Below are positions 51,226 to 60,101 of a stretch of 64,000 nt of DNA, in pieces. Positions within the stretch are counted from its first letter, which is position 1. The number at the start of each line of letters is the position of its first letter. The DNA is taken from assembly GCA_947259075.1 (NCBI GenBank), contig CAMYKQ010000057.1:62001-126000 (forward strand). The letters run 5' to 3'. Under the pieces are notes generated by a model. That model did not search any database. It had not been told where the DNA came from and saw only the letters and a program-made list of their open reading frames with translations. The position numbers and the translations under genes were made by a program. This stretch comes from an uncultured Gammaproteobacteria bacterium. GTDB taxonomy: Bacteria > Pseudomonadota > Gammaproteobacteria > DRLM01.

Positions 51226-52183
51226 CGTCGTGCAGCAGCGCCAAGAGTTGTTGCATGTCCGCGGGCAAGGGCACGGCCCAATGCATCTCTTCGCCGCGCG
51301 CCGGGTGCAACAAGCCCAGCGCGGCGGCGTGCAGCGCCTGCCGTTTAAAGCCGCGCAAACCCTCGCGCAGCGCCTCGCCGCATTTGGGCGGCAGACGCAG
51401 GCGGCCGCCGTAAACCGCGTCGCCCACCAGCGGGTAATGTATGTGCGCCATGTGTACACGAATCTGGTGGGTGCGGCCGGTCTCCAGTTGCACGGTGATA
51501 TGCGTGTGGGCGCGGAAGCGCTCGGCCACGCGGTAATGACTCACCGCCTCGCGGCCGCCGCCGACCACGGCCATGCGTTTGCGATCGACGGGATGACGGC
51601 CGATGGGCGCCTCCACCGTGCCGCCCGCGGTCATCACGCCGTTGACGATGGCGTGGTATTCGCGCTTGACCGTGCGCGCCTGCAATTGCGCCACCAGACT
51701 TTTGTGGGCGGCGAGGGTGCGCGCCACCACCAGCAGGCCGCTGGTGTCTTTATCGAGCCGGTGCACCACGCCCGCGCGCGGCAAGTGCGCCAACTCCGGG
51801 GCGTAATGCAGCAGGGCATTCACCAGCGTCCCCGCCCAATTACCGGCGGCGGGATGCACCACCAAACCCGCCGGCTTGTTGATGACCAGGATGTCCGCGT
51901 CTTCGTAAAGCAGCTCAAGGGGAATCGCCTCGGCCTCCCACCGTGTTTCCACGGTTTCCACGGCCTGCAGCGCCAGCTCGTCCCCCTCCCACACCTTGTC
52001 GCGCGGGCGCGGCGCCTGGCCGTTCACCGTAACCTGACCGGCCTTGATCCAGGCCTGTAAGCGGCTGCGGGAATAATCGGGGAACAGCTCGGCCAAGACC
52101 TGATCCAGGCGCCGCCCGGCCGCGGCCGCCGGCACCGTGGCCACTACATGCTGAACCGTCTGCACTTTATCTGCTTCACTCAC
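51209..52183 (-). CDS. rluD: 23S rRNA pseudouridine synthase RluD
   Basis: Makes the pseudouridines at 1911, 1915 and 1917 in 23S rRNA, important for ribosome assembly. The 324 residues comprise an S4 domain (RLDQVLAELFPDYSRSRLQA) and the catalytic domain with the active aspartate in GVVHRLDKDTSGLLVVA. GRTHQIRVHMAHIHYPLVGD also fits. I chose the GTG at 52183 because the following residues align with the E. coli start; the longer frame from a TTG at 52294 would cover the divergent promoter. It is coupled to pgeF and divergent from the BamD-like gene, the usual gammaproteobacterial arrangement. Confidence 0.94.
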   Translation of the reverse strand: MSEADKVQTVQHVVATVPAAAAGRRLDQVLAELFPDYSRSRLQAWIKAGQVTVNGQAPRPRDKVWEGDELALQAVETVETRWEAEAIPLELLYEDADILVINKPAGLVVHPAAGNWAGTLVNALLHYAPELAHLPRAGVVHRLDKDTSGLLVVARTLAAHKSLVAQLQARTVKREYHAIVNGVMTAGGTVEAPIGRHPVDRKRMAVVGGGREAVSHYRVAERFRAHTHITVQLETGRTHQIRVHMAHIHYPLVGDAVYGGRLRLPPKCGEALREGLRGFKRQALHAAALGLLHPARGEEMHWAVPLPADMQQLLALLHDDAEAA

Positions 52184-52212
52184 GTCGCGCGTATCCGCTG
52201 GGAAAAAGCCAG

Positions 52213-52218
52213 TATAAT
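52213..52218 (+). promoter_or_regulatory. -10 box upstream of the BamD-like SPOR lipoprotein gene
   Basis: A perfect TATAAT, 70 bp before the ATG at 52288, in the divergent gap with rluD. No good -35 box is present, so activity may depend on an activator or on the AT-rich GAAAAAG segment just upstream. Confidence 0.5.
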
Positions 52219-52287
52219 GCGGGACGGGCGGGAAAACTAAATCCCGCCAATTCTCTTCCATCACCGGCAATGCGCGCTGATACAACG

Positions 52288-53379
52288 ATGACAACGCCTC
52301 ATTATTTCCGCGGCCTCGCCCTGCTCTCGTTCCTCGCCGTTTTGAGCGCCTGCGCTACGCAACCCGGCAAGCTCAGCGAGGAGCTGAGGCAGGGGTATCT
52401 CGACGGCCACCGCGCCCTGCAGGTCGGCGAATACGCCAGCGCCATCGCGCAATTGCAAAAAATCAGCGCGCGGGCGCCCGAGCCCTATGGCTCGCAAGCC
52501 AGCTTGGAGCTGATGTACGCCTATCACAAGCAGGGCGATTTCGCCGCCGCGCGGCGCAGCGGCGAACAATTCATTGCACGCTACGCCACGCACCCGCGCG
52601 CCGACTACGCCCACTATCTGCGCGCCACGGCGGCGCTGCAGCTAAGCCTGCAAGCGCGGGGCGCGACGCTGAAACAACGCGAGCACGGCTTGCGCGAGGC
52701 CTTCACCCTGTTTCAAGACTTTTCGCGCTTGTTTCCCGCGAGTGACTTCAACGAAAAAGCCCTGCTCGGCCTCGCCTTCATCCGCCAGCAGCAGGCCCTC
52801 GCCCAGCTCGATCAGGCCAAGCTCGAATTGAACCAGCGCAACAATACCGCAGCGCTGGTCCGCCTGCGTCATATCAGCACGGAATTTCGCGGCACCCCCG
52901 CCGCCGCGGAGGCCCTTGCCCTGCTTGGGATGCCGCCGCAGAGCGACCGCCTCACCGCCGCGCGGCCGCCCATGTCCGCGCCATCAATGCTTACACGGCA
53001 AAACATAAACACCGTCGCGACCCAAGCAGCAGACACACCGCCGGCGGCCGAAGCGCCCGTCGCCATTCATGATCCACAGTGGATCTTGCGCCAAGCCCCG
53101 GAACGTTACACCTTGGAATTACTCAGCGCCGCGCCGGACGAGGTGAATATCTTCGTCACCCGTCATCGCATTCAAGGCGGCGCCGCCTACCCGGCCAAGC
53201 CCGGCGGCGACACCCGGCAAACTTTGATCCATGGCCTCTACCCCAGCGCCGAAACCGCCAAAATGGCGGCGAAACAACTGAGCAAACGCTGGGGCGTATC
53301 GACACCGCGCATCCGCCAGCTCGGCGAGGTGCAGGACGCATTAACTGAAAACGGCGTGCTCAGCGCCTCCAAGCGCTAA
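52288..53379 (+). CDS. BamD-like outer-membrane lipoprotein with C-terminal SPOR domain
   Basis: A 363-residue lipoprotein. The signal ends in the lipobox LSAC (cysteine at 22) with alanine at +2, which favours the outer membrane. About residues 35-220 are TPR-like helices resembling BamD: GHRALQVGEYASAIAQLQKI, YHKQGDFAAARRSGEQFI and DFSRLFPASDFNEKALLGLA. A proline/alanine linker follows. The last 75 residues are a DamX-like SPOR domain (WILRQAPERYTLELLSA, LIHGLYPSAETAKMAAKQLS), which binds glycan strands lacking stem peptides at the division site. It stands 55 bp upstream of bamD on the same strand, where a plain bamD is usual. The combination suggests a septal partner of the BAM complex; this is inference. 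Confidence 0.8.
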   Translation: MTTPHYFRGLALLSFLAVLSACATQPGKLSEELRQGYLDGHRALQVGEYASAIAQLQKISARAPEPYGSQASLELMYAYHKQGDFAAARRSGEQFIARYATHPRADYAHYLRATAALQLSLQARGATLKQREHGLREAFTLFQDFSRLFPASDFNEKALLGLAFIRQQQALAQLDQAKLELNQRNNTAALVRLRHISTEFRGTPAAAEALALLGMPPQSDRLTAARPPMSAPSMLTRQNINTVATQAADTPPAAEAPVAIHDPQWILRQAPERYTLELLSAAPDEVNIFVTRHRIQGGAAYPAKPGGDTRQTLIHGLYPSAETAKMAAKQLSKRWGVSTPRIRQLGEVQDALTENGVLSASKR

Positions 53380-53434
53380 CACCATGCGCCGTCAACGCGT
53401 ATCATTAGCCCTCATCAACCCAGTGGACTTCAGC

Positions 53435-54178
53435 ATGATGCAACGTTTTTTAACCACCCTGCTTTGCGCCGCCCTGCTCTCGGGCTGCGCCCTGTTCAGC
53501 GAAAGCGAAAACAAAGACAACTGGGCCGCCAGCCGCTTCTACGAAGAAGGCCAGCAGGCCATGAAGATCGGTGATTACAAACTCGCCATCGAGCACTTCG
53601 AAAATCTGGTGGCGCGCCATCCCTTCGGCGTCTACGCGCAGCAAGCCCAATTGGACATCGCTTACGCCTATTACAAATTCGACGAGCCGGAATCGTCGAT
53701 CGCCGCCGCCGACCAATTCATCAAACTCTACCCGCGTCACGAGCACGTGGACTACGCCTATTACATAAAAGGGCTGGCGCGCTTCCCCAAGGAAGATTAC
53801 TTTGAAGTGAAATTCAAGTTCGATCCCGCGCAGCGCGATCCGCGCACGGTGCAGGAATCATTTCAATACTTCGCCGACCTGATACAACGCTTCCCCGCCA
53901 GCCCTTACGCCGCCGACGCCGCGCAACGCATGGTGTACCTGCGCAACAACCTCGCCCGCAGCGAGATGTACGCCGCCGAGTTCTACCTGAAAAAGGCCGC
54001 CTACGTCGCCGCCGCCAACCGCGCGAAATACGTCCTCGAACACTACGACCAAACCCCTTCGGTACCCGACGCCCTGGTCTTGCTGGTCAAGGCCTACGAC
54101 AAACTCGGCATCGAGGATTTGGCCGCCGACACGCGGCGCGTGCTGGCACACAACTTTCCCGAACGCACGGTGAAATGA
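53435..54178 (+). CDS. bamD: Outer membrane assembly lipoprotein BamD
   Basis: The essential BAM-complex lipoprotein that helps insert beta-barrels. It has 247 residues, a lipobox LSGC (cysteine at 18) and five TPR-like repeats, with ASRFYEEGQQAMKIGDYKLA, HPFGVYAQQAQLDIAYAYYK, YAYYIKGLARF and FPASPYAADAAQRMVYLRNN. These are characteristic and distinguish it from the preceding BamD-like gene. The ATG at 53435 is preferred over the frame start at 53384 because it begins a clean lipoprotein signal. It is probably co-transcribed with the upstream gene. Confidence 0.95.
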   Translation: MMQRFLTTLLCAALLSGCALFSESENKDNWAASRFYEEGQQAMKIGDYKLAIEHFENLVARHPFGVYAQQAQLDIAYAYYKFDEPESSIAAADQFIKLYPRHEHVDYAYYIKGLARFPKEDYFEVKFKFDPAQRDPRTVQESFQYFADLIQRFPASPYAADAAQRMVYLRNNLARSEMYAAEFYLKKAAYVAAANRAKYVLEHYDQTPSVPDALVLLVKAYDKLGIEDLAADTRRVLAHNFPERTVK

Positions 54179-54408
54179 ACTAGCGCGCCGTGCACCACAA
54201 CCACACGGCGCAGCTCGACTATTAACCCAGGGACAAAACAGGCCTGGTTTAACACGCCTCCTCTCCCAATAAAGAATACGCGGCGAGGGAGTGAAACCAA
54301 CAAGAGAGCGGAGAGCTGATGGAATTCACAGATGCCCCCCTCTCCTCTACTCCTCTCCCGCCAGCGGAGAGGAAATGTATTTAATACCTGGCGAACAAGG
54401 AGAGCACG

Positions 54409-54933
54409 ATGTGGGACTTTTTTGAGACCGTCCGCCACCGTCACTCGGTGCGGAAATATCAAGCCAACACGCCGGTGGAAGGCGAAAAACTTCACGCCAT
54501 CTTAGAAATGGCGATGGCCGCCCCCTCGGCCGGTGATCTGCAAGCCTACCGCATCACCGTAGTCACCAACCCGAACACGCGCGCCGCCTTGCAACAGGCC
54601 GCCTCCGGCCAGCATTTCATCGCCGAAGCGCCGGTGTGCCTGGTATTCGCCGCCGACCCGGCGCGCTCCGCGCAAGAGTTCGGTCCGCGCGGCGCGCAAC
54701 TCTACGCCGTGCAGGACGCCACCATCGCCGCCGCCTACGCGCAACTCGCCATCGTCGCCGCGGGCATGGGTTCAACCTGGGTGGGTCAATTCGACGATCA
54801 GAAAGTCGCTAAACTTTTATCACTGCCGCCGGGCCTGGTGCCCGTGGCTCTGCTCAGCCTGGGTTATCCCGCGGAATTGCCGGAAGGCACGGCGCGGCGG
54901 CGGCTGGACGATGTGGTGAATTTTATAAGTTGA
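54409..54933 (+). CDS. Nitroreductase-family protein
   Basis: The 174-residue flavoprotein of the nitroreductase fold has the FMN-binding N-terminus RHRHSVRKYQ and then MAAPSAGDLQAYRITVV. AAAYAQLAIVAAGMGSTWVG and the C-terminal SLGYPAELPEGTARRRLDDV complete it. Members reduce nitro compounds, quinones or enones with NAD(P)H, or play biosynthetic roles; the natural substrate is unknown. AGGAG precedes the ATG. It is separated from bamD by 230 bp that include degenerate palindromes. Confidence 0.9.
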   Translation: MWDFFETVRHRHSVRKYQANTPVEGEKLHAILEMAMAAPSAGDLQAYRITVVTNPNTRAALQQAASGQHFIAEAPVCLVFAADPARSAQEFGPRGAQLYAVQDATIAAAYAQLAIVAAGMGSTWVGQFDDQKVAKLLSLPPGLVPVALLSLGYPAELPEGTARRRLDDVVNFIS

Positions 54934-54991
54934 AGCGCGCCGCCGCGCTCAAACACAGATCGGCTTAACGTGAAGCACGGCCGCCTCGCGC

Positions 54992-56101
54992 TCACCGTGG
55001 CGGCGACACCTCAAGCATGCGCTCCAAGGTAATCCGCGCGGAACGCGCCTCGTCCTCCGGCACTTTAATTTGATTCACCACCTTGCCCGCCACCAGATTT
55101 TCCAAGACCCACACTAGGTGTTGCGGGGTGATGCGGAACATGGTGGAGCACATGCAGATGGTGGGCGCCATGAAATGCGCGTGCTTGCCTTCGTGTTTGA
55201 CGCTTTCGTGCAGGCGGTTGACGAGATTGAGCTCGGTGCCCACCAGCCAGCGCGTGCCCGGCGCGGAAGCGGTGACGGTCTTGATGATGTATTCGGTGGA
55301 GCCGACGTAATCGGATTTCTGACACACCTCGAACATGCATTCGGGGTGGGCGATGACCTTGCCGTCGGGGTGCTTGGCGCGGAAGGCGTCGATATGCTGC
55401 GGCTGGAACATCTGGTGCACCGAGCAAAAGCCCTTCCACAAAATCATCTTGGCGTTTTTAATCTGCTCGACGCTGAGGCCGCCCATGGGCTGCATGAAAT
55501 CCCAGGTCACCATTTCATCCAGCGGGATGCCCATGCCGTAACCGGTGTTGCGGCCCAAGTGCTGATCGGGGAAAAACAAAACCTTTTCGCGCTGCGCGAA
55601 GGACCAGTTCAACACCTGTTGCGCGTTGCTGGAGGTGCAGACGATGCCGCCGTGACGACCGCAAAAGGCTTTGAGGTCGGCGGCGGAGTTGATGTAGGTG
55701 ACCGGGGTGATGGCCTGATCGGCGTCGCCCAAGACTTCGTTCAACTCGCGCCAGGCGCGTTCCACCTTGGCGAGATTGGCCATGTCGGCCATCGAACAGC
55801 CGGCGGCGAGGTCGGGCAAGATTGAAATTTGTTCGGGACGCGAGAGGATGTCCGCGACCTCGGCCATGAAGTGCACGCCGCAAAAGATGATGTACTCCGC
55901 GCGCGACTGCGCCGCCATACGCGACAGCTTGAGCGAGTCGCCGGAAATGTCAGCGTGACGAAATACCTCTTCGCGCTGATAGTGGTGGCCGAGAATGACG
56001 GCGCGCTCGCCCAGCGCGGCCTTCGCGGCGCGGATGCGCGCGTCGATCTCGGCCTCGTCGAGTTCGGTGAATTCCTGCAATGCAAGTGTGTTGGCGCTCA
56101 T
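54992..56101 (-). CDS. nadA: Quinolinate synthase A
   Basis: Condenses iminoaspartate with dihydroxyacetone phosphate to quinolinate in NAD synthesis, using a [4Fe-4S] cluster. The 369 residues show GHHYQREEVFRHADISGDSL and the three conserved cysteine regions: IIFCGVHFMAE, HPECMFEVCQKSDYVGSTEY and MCSTMFRITPQHL. The ATG at 56101 (MSANTL) is preferred over the TTG at 56113. nadB and nadC are not in the window. It is convergent with the nitroreductase gene. Confidence 0.96.
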   Translation of the reverse strand: MSANTLALQEFTELDEAEIDARIRAAKAALGERAVILGHHYQREEVFRHADISGDSLKLSRMAAQSRAEYIIFCGVHFMAEVADILSRPEQISILPDLAAGCSMADMANLAKVERAWRELNEVLGDADQAITPVTYINSAADLKAFCGRHGGIVCTSSNAQQVLNWSFAQREKVLFFPDQHLGRNTGYGMGIPLDEMVTWDFMQPMGGLSVEQIKNAKMILWKGFCSVHQMFQPQHIDAFRAKHPDGKVIAHPECMFEVCQKSDYVGSTEYIIKTVTASAPGTRWLVGTELNLVNRLHESVKHEGKHAHFMAPTICMCSTMFRITPQHLVWVLENLVAGKVVNQIKVPEDEARSARITLERMLEVSPPR

Positions 56102-56182
56102 CTTTTTTACCAATTATTTATCAAACATTATGTTTTTCAACACATAACATCAATACACTCTGCTATAGATAAAGTATCGTTA

Positions 56183-56527
56183 TTATTTTATGTAAATATC
56201 GTAAGGACTAGGTCGTGAGGCACCCCAATATTGCGCAGCTGTACAACTATCAATCCAAAATTGAACTTGTTTTCCCGCGATAAAAGCGGATGTAACCATC
56301 GATATAAACCGATTACTTCCGGCCGTATCATCTAATTCTCGAACATAAAAATCACCCGCACCGCACCCAACATTTACTATAGGCTTGTCAAAAGAAATCC
56401 GAATGAAATTTCCCGATGCTGGCATATTCAATTCAGTGATAATGCCCCATCCAGATCCATTTGCCGCATTCACGGAATTCATAAAGAGCAGAGAGAATAG
56501 TGACACGAGGAAATAATATTTTTTCAT
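56183..56527 (-). CDS. Small secreted protein, orphan family
   Basis: A 114-residue AT-rich gene whose product has the signal peptide MKKYYFLVSLFSLLFMNSVNAA. Its mature domain is about 92 residues and has two cysteines (NVGCGAGDFYVREL, WIDSCTAAQYW). It resembles the product at 45199-45567 in the segment MVTSAFIAGKQVQFWID and the C-terminal Y-D-I-Y-I strand. AAGGA precedes the ATG. It sits alone between nadA and aspS, breaking their GC-rich surroundings, so it may be acquired. Function unknown. Confidence 0.7.
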   Translation of the reverse strand: MKKYYFLVSLFSLLFMNSVNAANGSGWGIITELNMPASGNFIRISFDKPIVNVGCGAGDFYVRELDDTAGSNRFISMVTSAFIAGKQVQFWIDSCTAAQYWGASRPSPYDIYIK

Positions 56528-56665
56528 CTTGATCCTTTCCACATAATTTCTATCTTTGCTCACGAAGATTGTTCACGCTACTCATGCTCTCTGGAGTATG
56601 CAACATAGTCCCTTCATTGAAATTCTAAAACAGCCGCGCAATCAAACGATAACATACTGTGTTTA

Positions 56666-58456
56666 TTACGCGGCGGGCTTATCGCCTTCCAGCTTGCGCA
56701 GGCGCACGCCCAGTTCGCGCAAGTGCTGGTCCGCCACCGGCGAGGGCGCGGAGGTGAGTAAGCAAGCGGCCGATTGCGTTTTGGGAAAGGCCATGACGTC
56801 GCGGATGGAGGCGGCGCCGCTCATCAGCATCACCAAGCGGTCGAGACCGAAGGCCAGGCCGCCGTGGGGCGGGCAGCCATAACCCAGGGCATCCAGCAGG
56901 AAGCCGAATTTCTCTTTCGCTTCCTCTTCGCCGATGCCCAGCAGGCCAAACACGGCTTGCTGCATTTCGGGGCGGTGAATACGGATGGAGCCGCCGCCCA
57001 GCTCGGTGCCGTTGAGCACCATATCGTAGGCGCGGGAAATGCAATTGCCGGGATCGGCGTTCATCTCATCGACGCTATCGACCTTGGGCGCGGTGAAGGG
57101 ATGGTGCAACGCGACCCAGCGGTTGTCTTTGTCGTCGCGCTCGAACATGGGGAAGTCGATCACCCACAGCGGCCGCCAGCCGCGTTCGACCAAGCCGTGA
57201 TCGTGGCCGAGTTTGACGCGCAGCGCGGCCATGGATTCATTGACGACCTTGGCCTTGTCGGCGCCGAAGAAAATCAGATCGCCGTTCCCGGCGCGGGTGC
57301 GCTGCATGATGGCGGAGATGACGTCGTCGGGCAGGAATTTAACGATGGGCGATTGCAAGCCTTCGCGGCCTTGGGCGACGTCGTTGACTTTGATATAGGC
57401 CAAACCCTTCGCGCCGTAACGGGCGACATAGGTGGTGTAATCGTCGATCTCTTTGCGCGACAACTCACCGCCCTTGGGCAAACGCAAGGCGACGACGCGG
57501 CCATGGGGGTCTTTGGCGGGCGCGGAAAACACCTTGAAATCCACCGCGGCCATCACGTCCTTCAACTCCACCAATTCCAGCGGGATGCGCAGATCGGGGC
57601 GATCGATACCGAAGCGCGCCACGGCCTCGGCATGGGTCATGCGCGGGAAGGGATGCGGCAGCGCCACTTCCAAAACCTGCGCGAACAGCTCGCGGATCAT
57701 GTCCTCCATCAGGTTCATGATCTGTTCTTCATTGATGAAGGACATCTCGATATCGAGCTGGGTGAATTCCGGCTGGCGATCGGCGCGCAGGTCCTCATCG
57801 CGGAAGCAACGCACGATTTGATAATAGCGGTCCATGCCCGACATCATCAGCAATTGTTTGAACAGCTGCGGCGACTGCGGCAAGGCGAAGAATTCACCGG
57901 GATGGGTGCGGCTGGGCACTAAGTAATCGCGCGCGCCCTCGGGCGTGGACTTGGTGAGGATGGGGGTCTCGATGTCGAGGAAATTACGCTCATCGAGAAA
58001 ACGGCGCAGCACCCGCGTGGACTGCGCGCGCATCTGCATGCGGCGTTGCATCAAGGGCCGGCGCAGATCCAAATAACGATAGCGCATGCGGATCTCTTCG
58101 TTGAGTTCGCCCTCGTCTTCCACTTGAAACGGCAGCGGCTCGGAGCGGTTCAGTATCTCCAATTTCTGGCACAGAATTTCCACTTGGCCGCTGGGCAGAT
58201 TGGCGTTCTCGGTGCCGGCGGGACGGCGGCGCACCAGCCCCGTCACCCGCAGCACGTATTCGCTACGCACGCGCTCGGCCTGGGCGAAGGTGTCCGGCGA
58301 ATCGGGATCGAAGACGATTTGCACCAAGCCCTCGCGGTCACGCAAGTCGACGAAGATCACCCCGCCGTGATCGCGGCGGCGGTGCACCCAGCCGCACACG
58401 TCGACATTTTGATCGACCAAAGATTCGTTCACCTGCCCGCAATAGTGGCTACGCAT
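56666..58456 (-). CDS. aspS: Aspartyl-tRNA synthetase
   Basis: Charges tRNA-Asp (and possibly tRNA-Asn). The 596-residue bacterial type has an N-terminal OB fold ([20 protein letters not shown]), class II motif 2 [20 protein letters not shown], the large bacterial insertion (GAD domain) and motif 3 [13 protein letters not shown]. Whether it discriminates against tRNA-Asn cannot be told without checking for GatCAB elsewhere. It is first in the leftward series aspS, DUF502, fmdB only in position: DUF502 and fmdB lie upstream on the same strand, with gaps of 59 and 15 bp. Confidence 0.97.
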   Translation of the reverse strand: MRSHYCGQVNESLVDQNVDVCGWVHRRRDHGGVIFVDLRDREGLVQIVFDPDSPDTFAQAERVRSEYVLRVTGLVRRRPAGTENANLPSGQVEILCQKLEILNRSEPLPFQVEDEGELNEEIRMRYRYLDLRRPLMQRRMQMRAQSTRVLRRFLDERNFLDIETPILTKSTPEGARDYLVPSRTHPGEFFALPQSPQLFKQLLMMSGMDRYYQIVRCFRDEDLRADRQPEFTQLDIEMSFINEEQIMNLMEDMIRELFAQVLEVALPHPFPRMTHAEAVARFGIDRPDLRIPLELVELKDVMAAVDFKVFSAPAKDPHGRVVALRLPKGGELSRKEIDDYTTYVARYGAKGLAYIKVNDVAQGREGLQSPIVKFLPDDVISAIMQRTRAGNGDLIFFGADKAKVVNESMAALRVKLGHDHGLVERGWRPLWVIDFPMFERDDKDNRWVALHHPFTAPKVDSVDEMNADPGNCISRAYDMVLNGTELGGGSIRIHRPEMQQAVFGLLGIGEEEAKEKFGFLLDALGYGCPPHGGLAFGLDRLVMLMSGAASIRDVMAFPKTQSAACLLTSAPSPVADQHLRELGVRLRKLEGDKPAA

Positions 58457-58515
58457 TACTCAATTCCCGGTTGTTATAGTAGGCCGCGTTTTCGCCGCCG
58501 GAGAGGGGGCCCATG

Positions 58516-59169
58516 TTACTTTTTGAGGGGGGTTTCCGCAACGGCGGCGGCCGCGGCGGCCTTGTCGCCTTGCCATTTCGGCACCACCACGCCCATGGAA
58601 ATGATCATCTTCAAACCCTCGTCCACGCTCATATCCAGCTCCACGGTGTCCTTGCGCGGCACCATTATGAAGAAGCCGGAGGTGGGGTTGGGCGTGGTCG
58701 GCACGTAGACGCTGATGACCTCCTCGCCGGTCTTGGCCTGCGCCTCACCCACGGTGGTGCCGGTTTGAAAGGCCAGGGTCCACAGGCCGCGGCGCGGATA
58801 TTCGATGAGCAAGACCTTGCGGAAGGATTGCCCGCCCGTGCTCAGCAGGGTTTCGGAGAGTTGTTTGACGCTGGCGTAGATCGAGCGCACCAAGGGGATG
58901 CGGTTCAGGATGGCTTCCCAGGCCGCCAATAATTGCTGGCCAAAGAAATGCGCCATCACCACCCCGGTGAACAAAACTACCAACACCGACAGCACCACAC
59001 CCAAGCCCGGGATATTGAAGCCCAGCAGATTTTCCGGGCGGTAGGCCTCCGGCAGCAGCAGCAGGGTTTGGTCCATCATGTCCACCAGCAGCTTCACCAC
59101 CAGCACGGTAACACCCAGCGGCAGCCACACCAGCAAACCCGTAATCAAGTAACGACGCATTCTCGCCAT
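58516..59169 (-). CDS. DUF502-family membrane protein
   Basis: A 217-residue inner-membrane protein of the DUF502 family. It has two N-terminal hydrophobic segments (YLITGLLVWLPLGVTVLVVK and a second around 55-75, IPGLGVVLSVLVVLFTGVVM). A cytoplasmic domain follows with NRIPLVRSIYASVKQLSETL, YPRRGLWTLAFQTG and VYVPTTPNPTSGFFIMVP. No function is established; it is commonly found beside fmdB and aspS in gammaproteobacteria, as here. The C-terminal tail is alanine- and lysine-rich. Confidence 0.92.
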   Translation of the reverse strand: MARMRRYLITGLLVWLPLGVTVLVVKLLVDMMDQTLLLLPEAYRPENLLGFNIPGLGVVLSVLVVLFTGVVMAHFFGQQLLAAWEAILNRIPLVRSIYASVKQLSETLLSTGGQSFRKVLLIEYPRRGLWTLAFQTGTTVGEAQAKTGEEVISVYVPTTPNPTSGFFIMVPRKDTVELDMSVDEGLKMIISMGVVVPKWQGDKAAAAAAVAETPLKK

Positions 59170-59184
59170 GTCAAATAAGTCCTT

Positions 59185-59451
59185 TTAATCGGCCGCGCAA
59201 GCCGGCTTGGAGGAACAGGCCTCCGCGCCGCAGGCCGGAGCGGCCTCCGCCGTCGGTGCCGGTTTACTGCCGCCTTTGAAATCGGTGGCGTACCAGCCGC
59301 TGCCCTTGAGTTGAAAACCCGCCGCCGACACCTTTTTACTCAAGGCAGGCTGATGGCATTGTGGGCATTCCGTCAAAGGCGCTTCACTCATCTTTTGCAT
59401 GGCCTCCAAACGATGCGCGCATGAACCACATTCGTACTCATAAATAGGCAT
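59185..59451 (-). CDS. FmdB-family zinc-ribbon protein
   Basis: An 88-residue small regulatory-type protein. MPIYEYECGSCAHRLEAMQK and ECPQCHQPALSKKVSAAGF show the two CxxC pairs of a zinc ribbon, followed by the typical FQLKGSGWYATDF. The tail is alanine-rich with three more cysteines (ACGAEACSSKPAC). FmdB proteins are named after a putative regulator of formamidase; the actual role is not known. It starts the fmdB-DUF502-aspS run. Confidence 0.93.
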   Translation of the reverse strand: MPIYEYECGSCAHRLEAMQKMSEAPLTECPQCHQPALSKKVSAAGFQLKGSGWYATDFKGGSKPAPTAEAAPACGAEACSSKPACAAD

Positions 59452-59669
59452 GATAAATCTCCGGAATTACAATATTTTATTCACTGCCAAGCAGTCAAAG
59501 GCTACATTATCTTACTAATTTACTTTGGTATTTTTAATATAAATACCCCTTGCAATATTAACTTACCACTACTAATGTTATGCGCGGAGCGCTCGTTATA
59601 CATGCTCTTTGTCAGGTATTTTACTCAGGAATACCGTGTGGTTCTTCCATAGCAAATAGGAGAGTTAAT

Positions 59670-59774
59670 ATGACCACTCAACGCCCCATTTCCCAAGATG
59701 ACTATCCGATCTGCCTCGGCCTCATTGCCATCTTCATCTTACTGGGCTTCATCTTCAATGCAGTCTCAATGTAG
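59670..59774 (+). CDS. Single-span membrane micropeptide
   Basis: A 34-residue peptide with MTTQRPISQDDYPICLGLIA and a hydrophobic stretch up to about residue 29 that could cross the inner membrane once. AGGAGA lies 6 nt before the ATG, which is strong support for translation. The open frame begins at 59580 but has no better start. No family is recognised. Similar small proteins often modulate membrane complexes; this is speculation. Confidence 0.55.
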   Translation: MTTQRPISQDDYPICLGLIAIFILLGFIFNAVSM

Positions 59775-59833
59775 AAAAAGAATCCCTTTCACCTTCTCGA
59801 GCTAAGGCGACCCCGCCAGCGCTCAAGCTAAAA

Positions 59834-60040
59834 AAGGGCGGGGTTGTTGCAGCAACCCCGCCCTTGCGTTTCGCGAGACAATTTCGACCTCTCTTTACCC
59901 GGCGCGGCCAGGGAGCCATGCACCTTGAACCTTCGTTCAGCCCACCTACCGCGCGCCGGGTAATCGCACCGCGCCATAAACACCAGCACCGCCAGACTTT
60001 ATCCCCGCTTAGTGGCGTTCAGCCGCGCGCTTTTCAAGGG
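59834..60040 (-). ncRNA. Candidate small RNA with its own promoter and terminator
   Basis: On the minus strand a perfect TATAAT (60047-60052) precedes about 200 nt that end in a strong Rho-independent terminator: a 13-bp stem AAGGGCGGGGTTG/CAACCCCGCCCTT (59834-59865), then TTTTT on the minus strand. Between them is a long hairpin, TTACCCGGCGCG (59892-59903) with CGCGCCGGGTAA (59952-59963), and no open frame. I considered 6S, SRP and RNase P RNA; none matches. The -35 region is poor. The boundaries are approximate. Confidence 0.4.
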
Positions 60041-60101
60041 CCGCCAATTATAGCCCATTAGAGGTTTCCACCGAGCACCTGCTTCCGGGTACACTGCGCG
60101 C

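Noticed and set aside
50458..51459. Long open frame upstream of the pgeF start
   Set aside because: The first 78 codons overlap rluD in another frame and are arginine/cysteine-rich. The family starts at 51225.
59800..60050. 6S RNA on the plus strand, suggested by CACCTTGAACC at about 59920
   Set aside because: An 11-base match alone. The expected 5' half and closing stem are absent, and a terminator hairpin lies where the 5' half should be.
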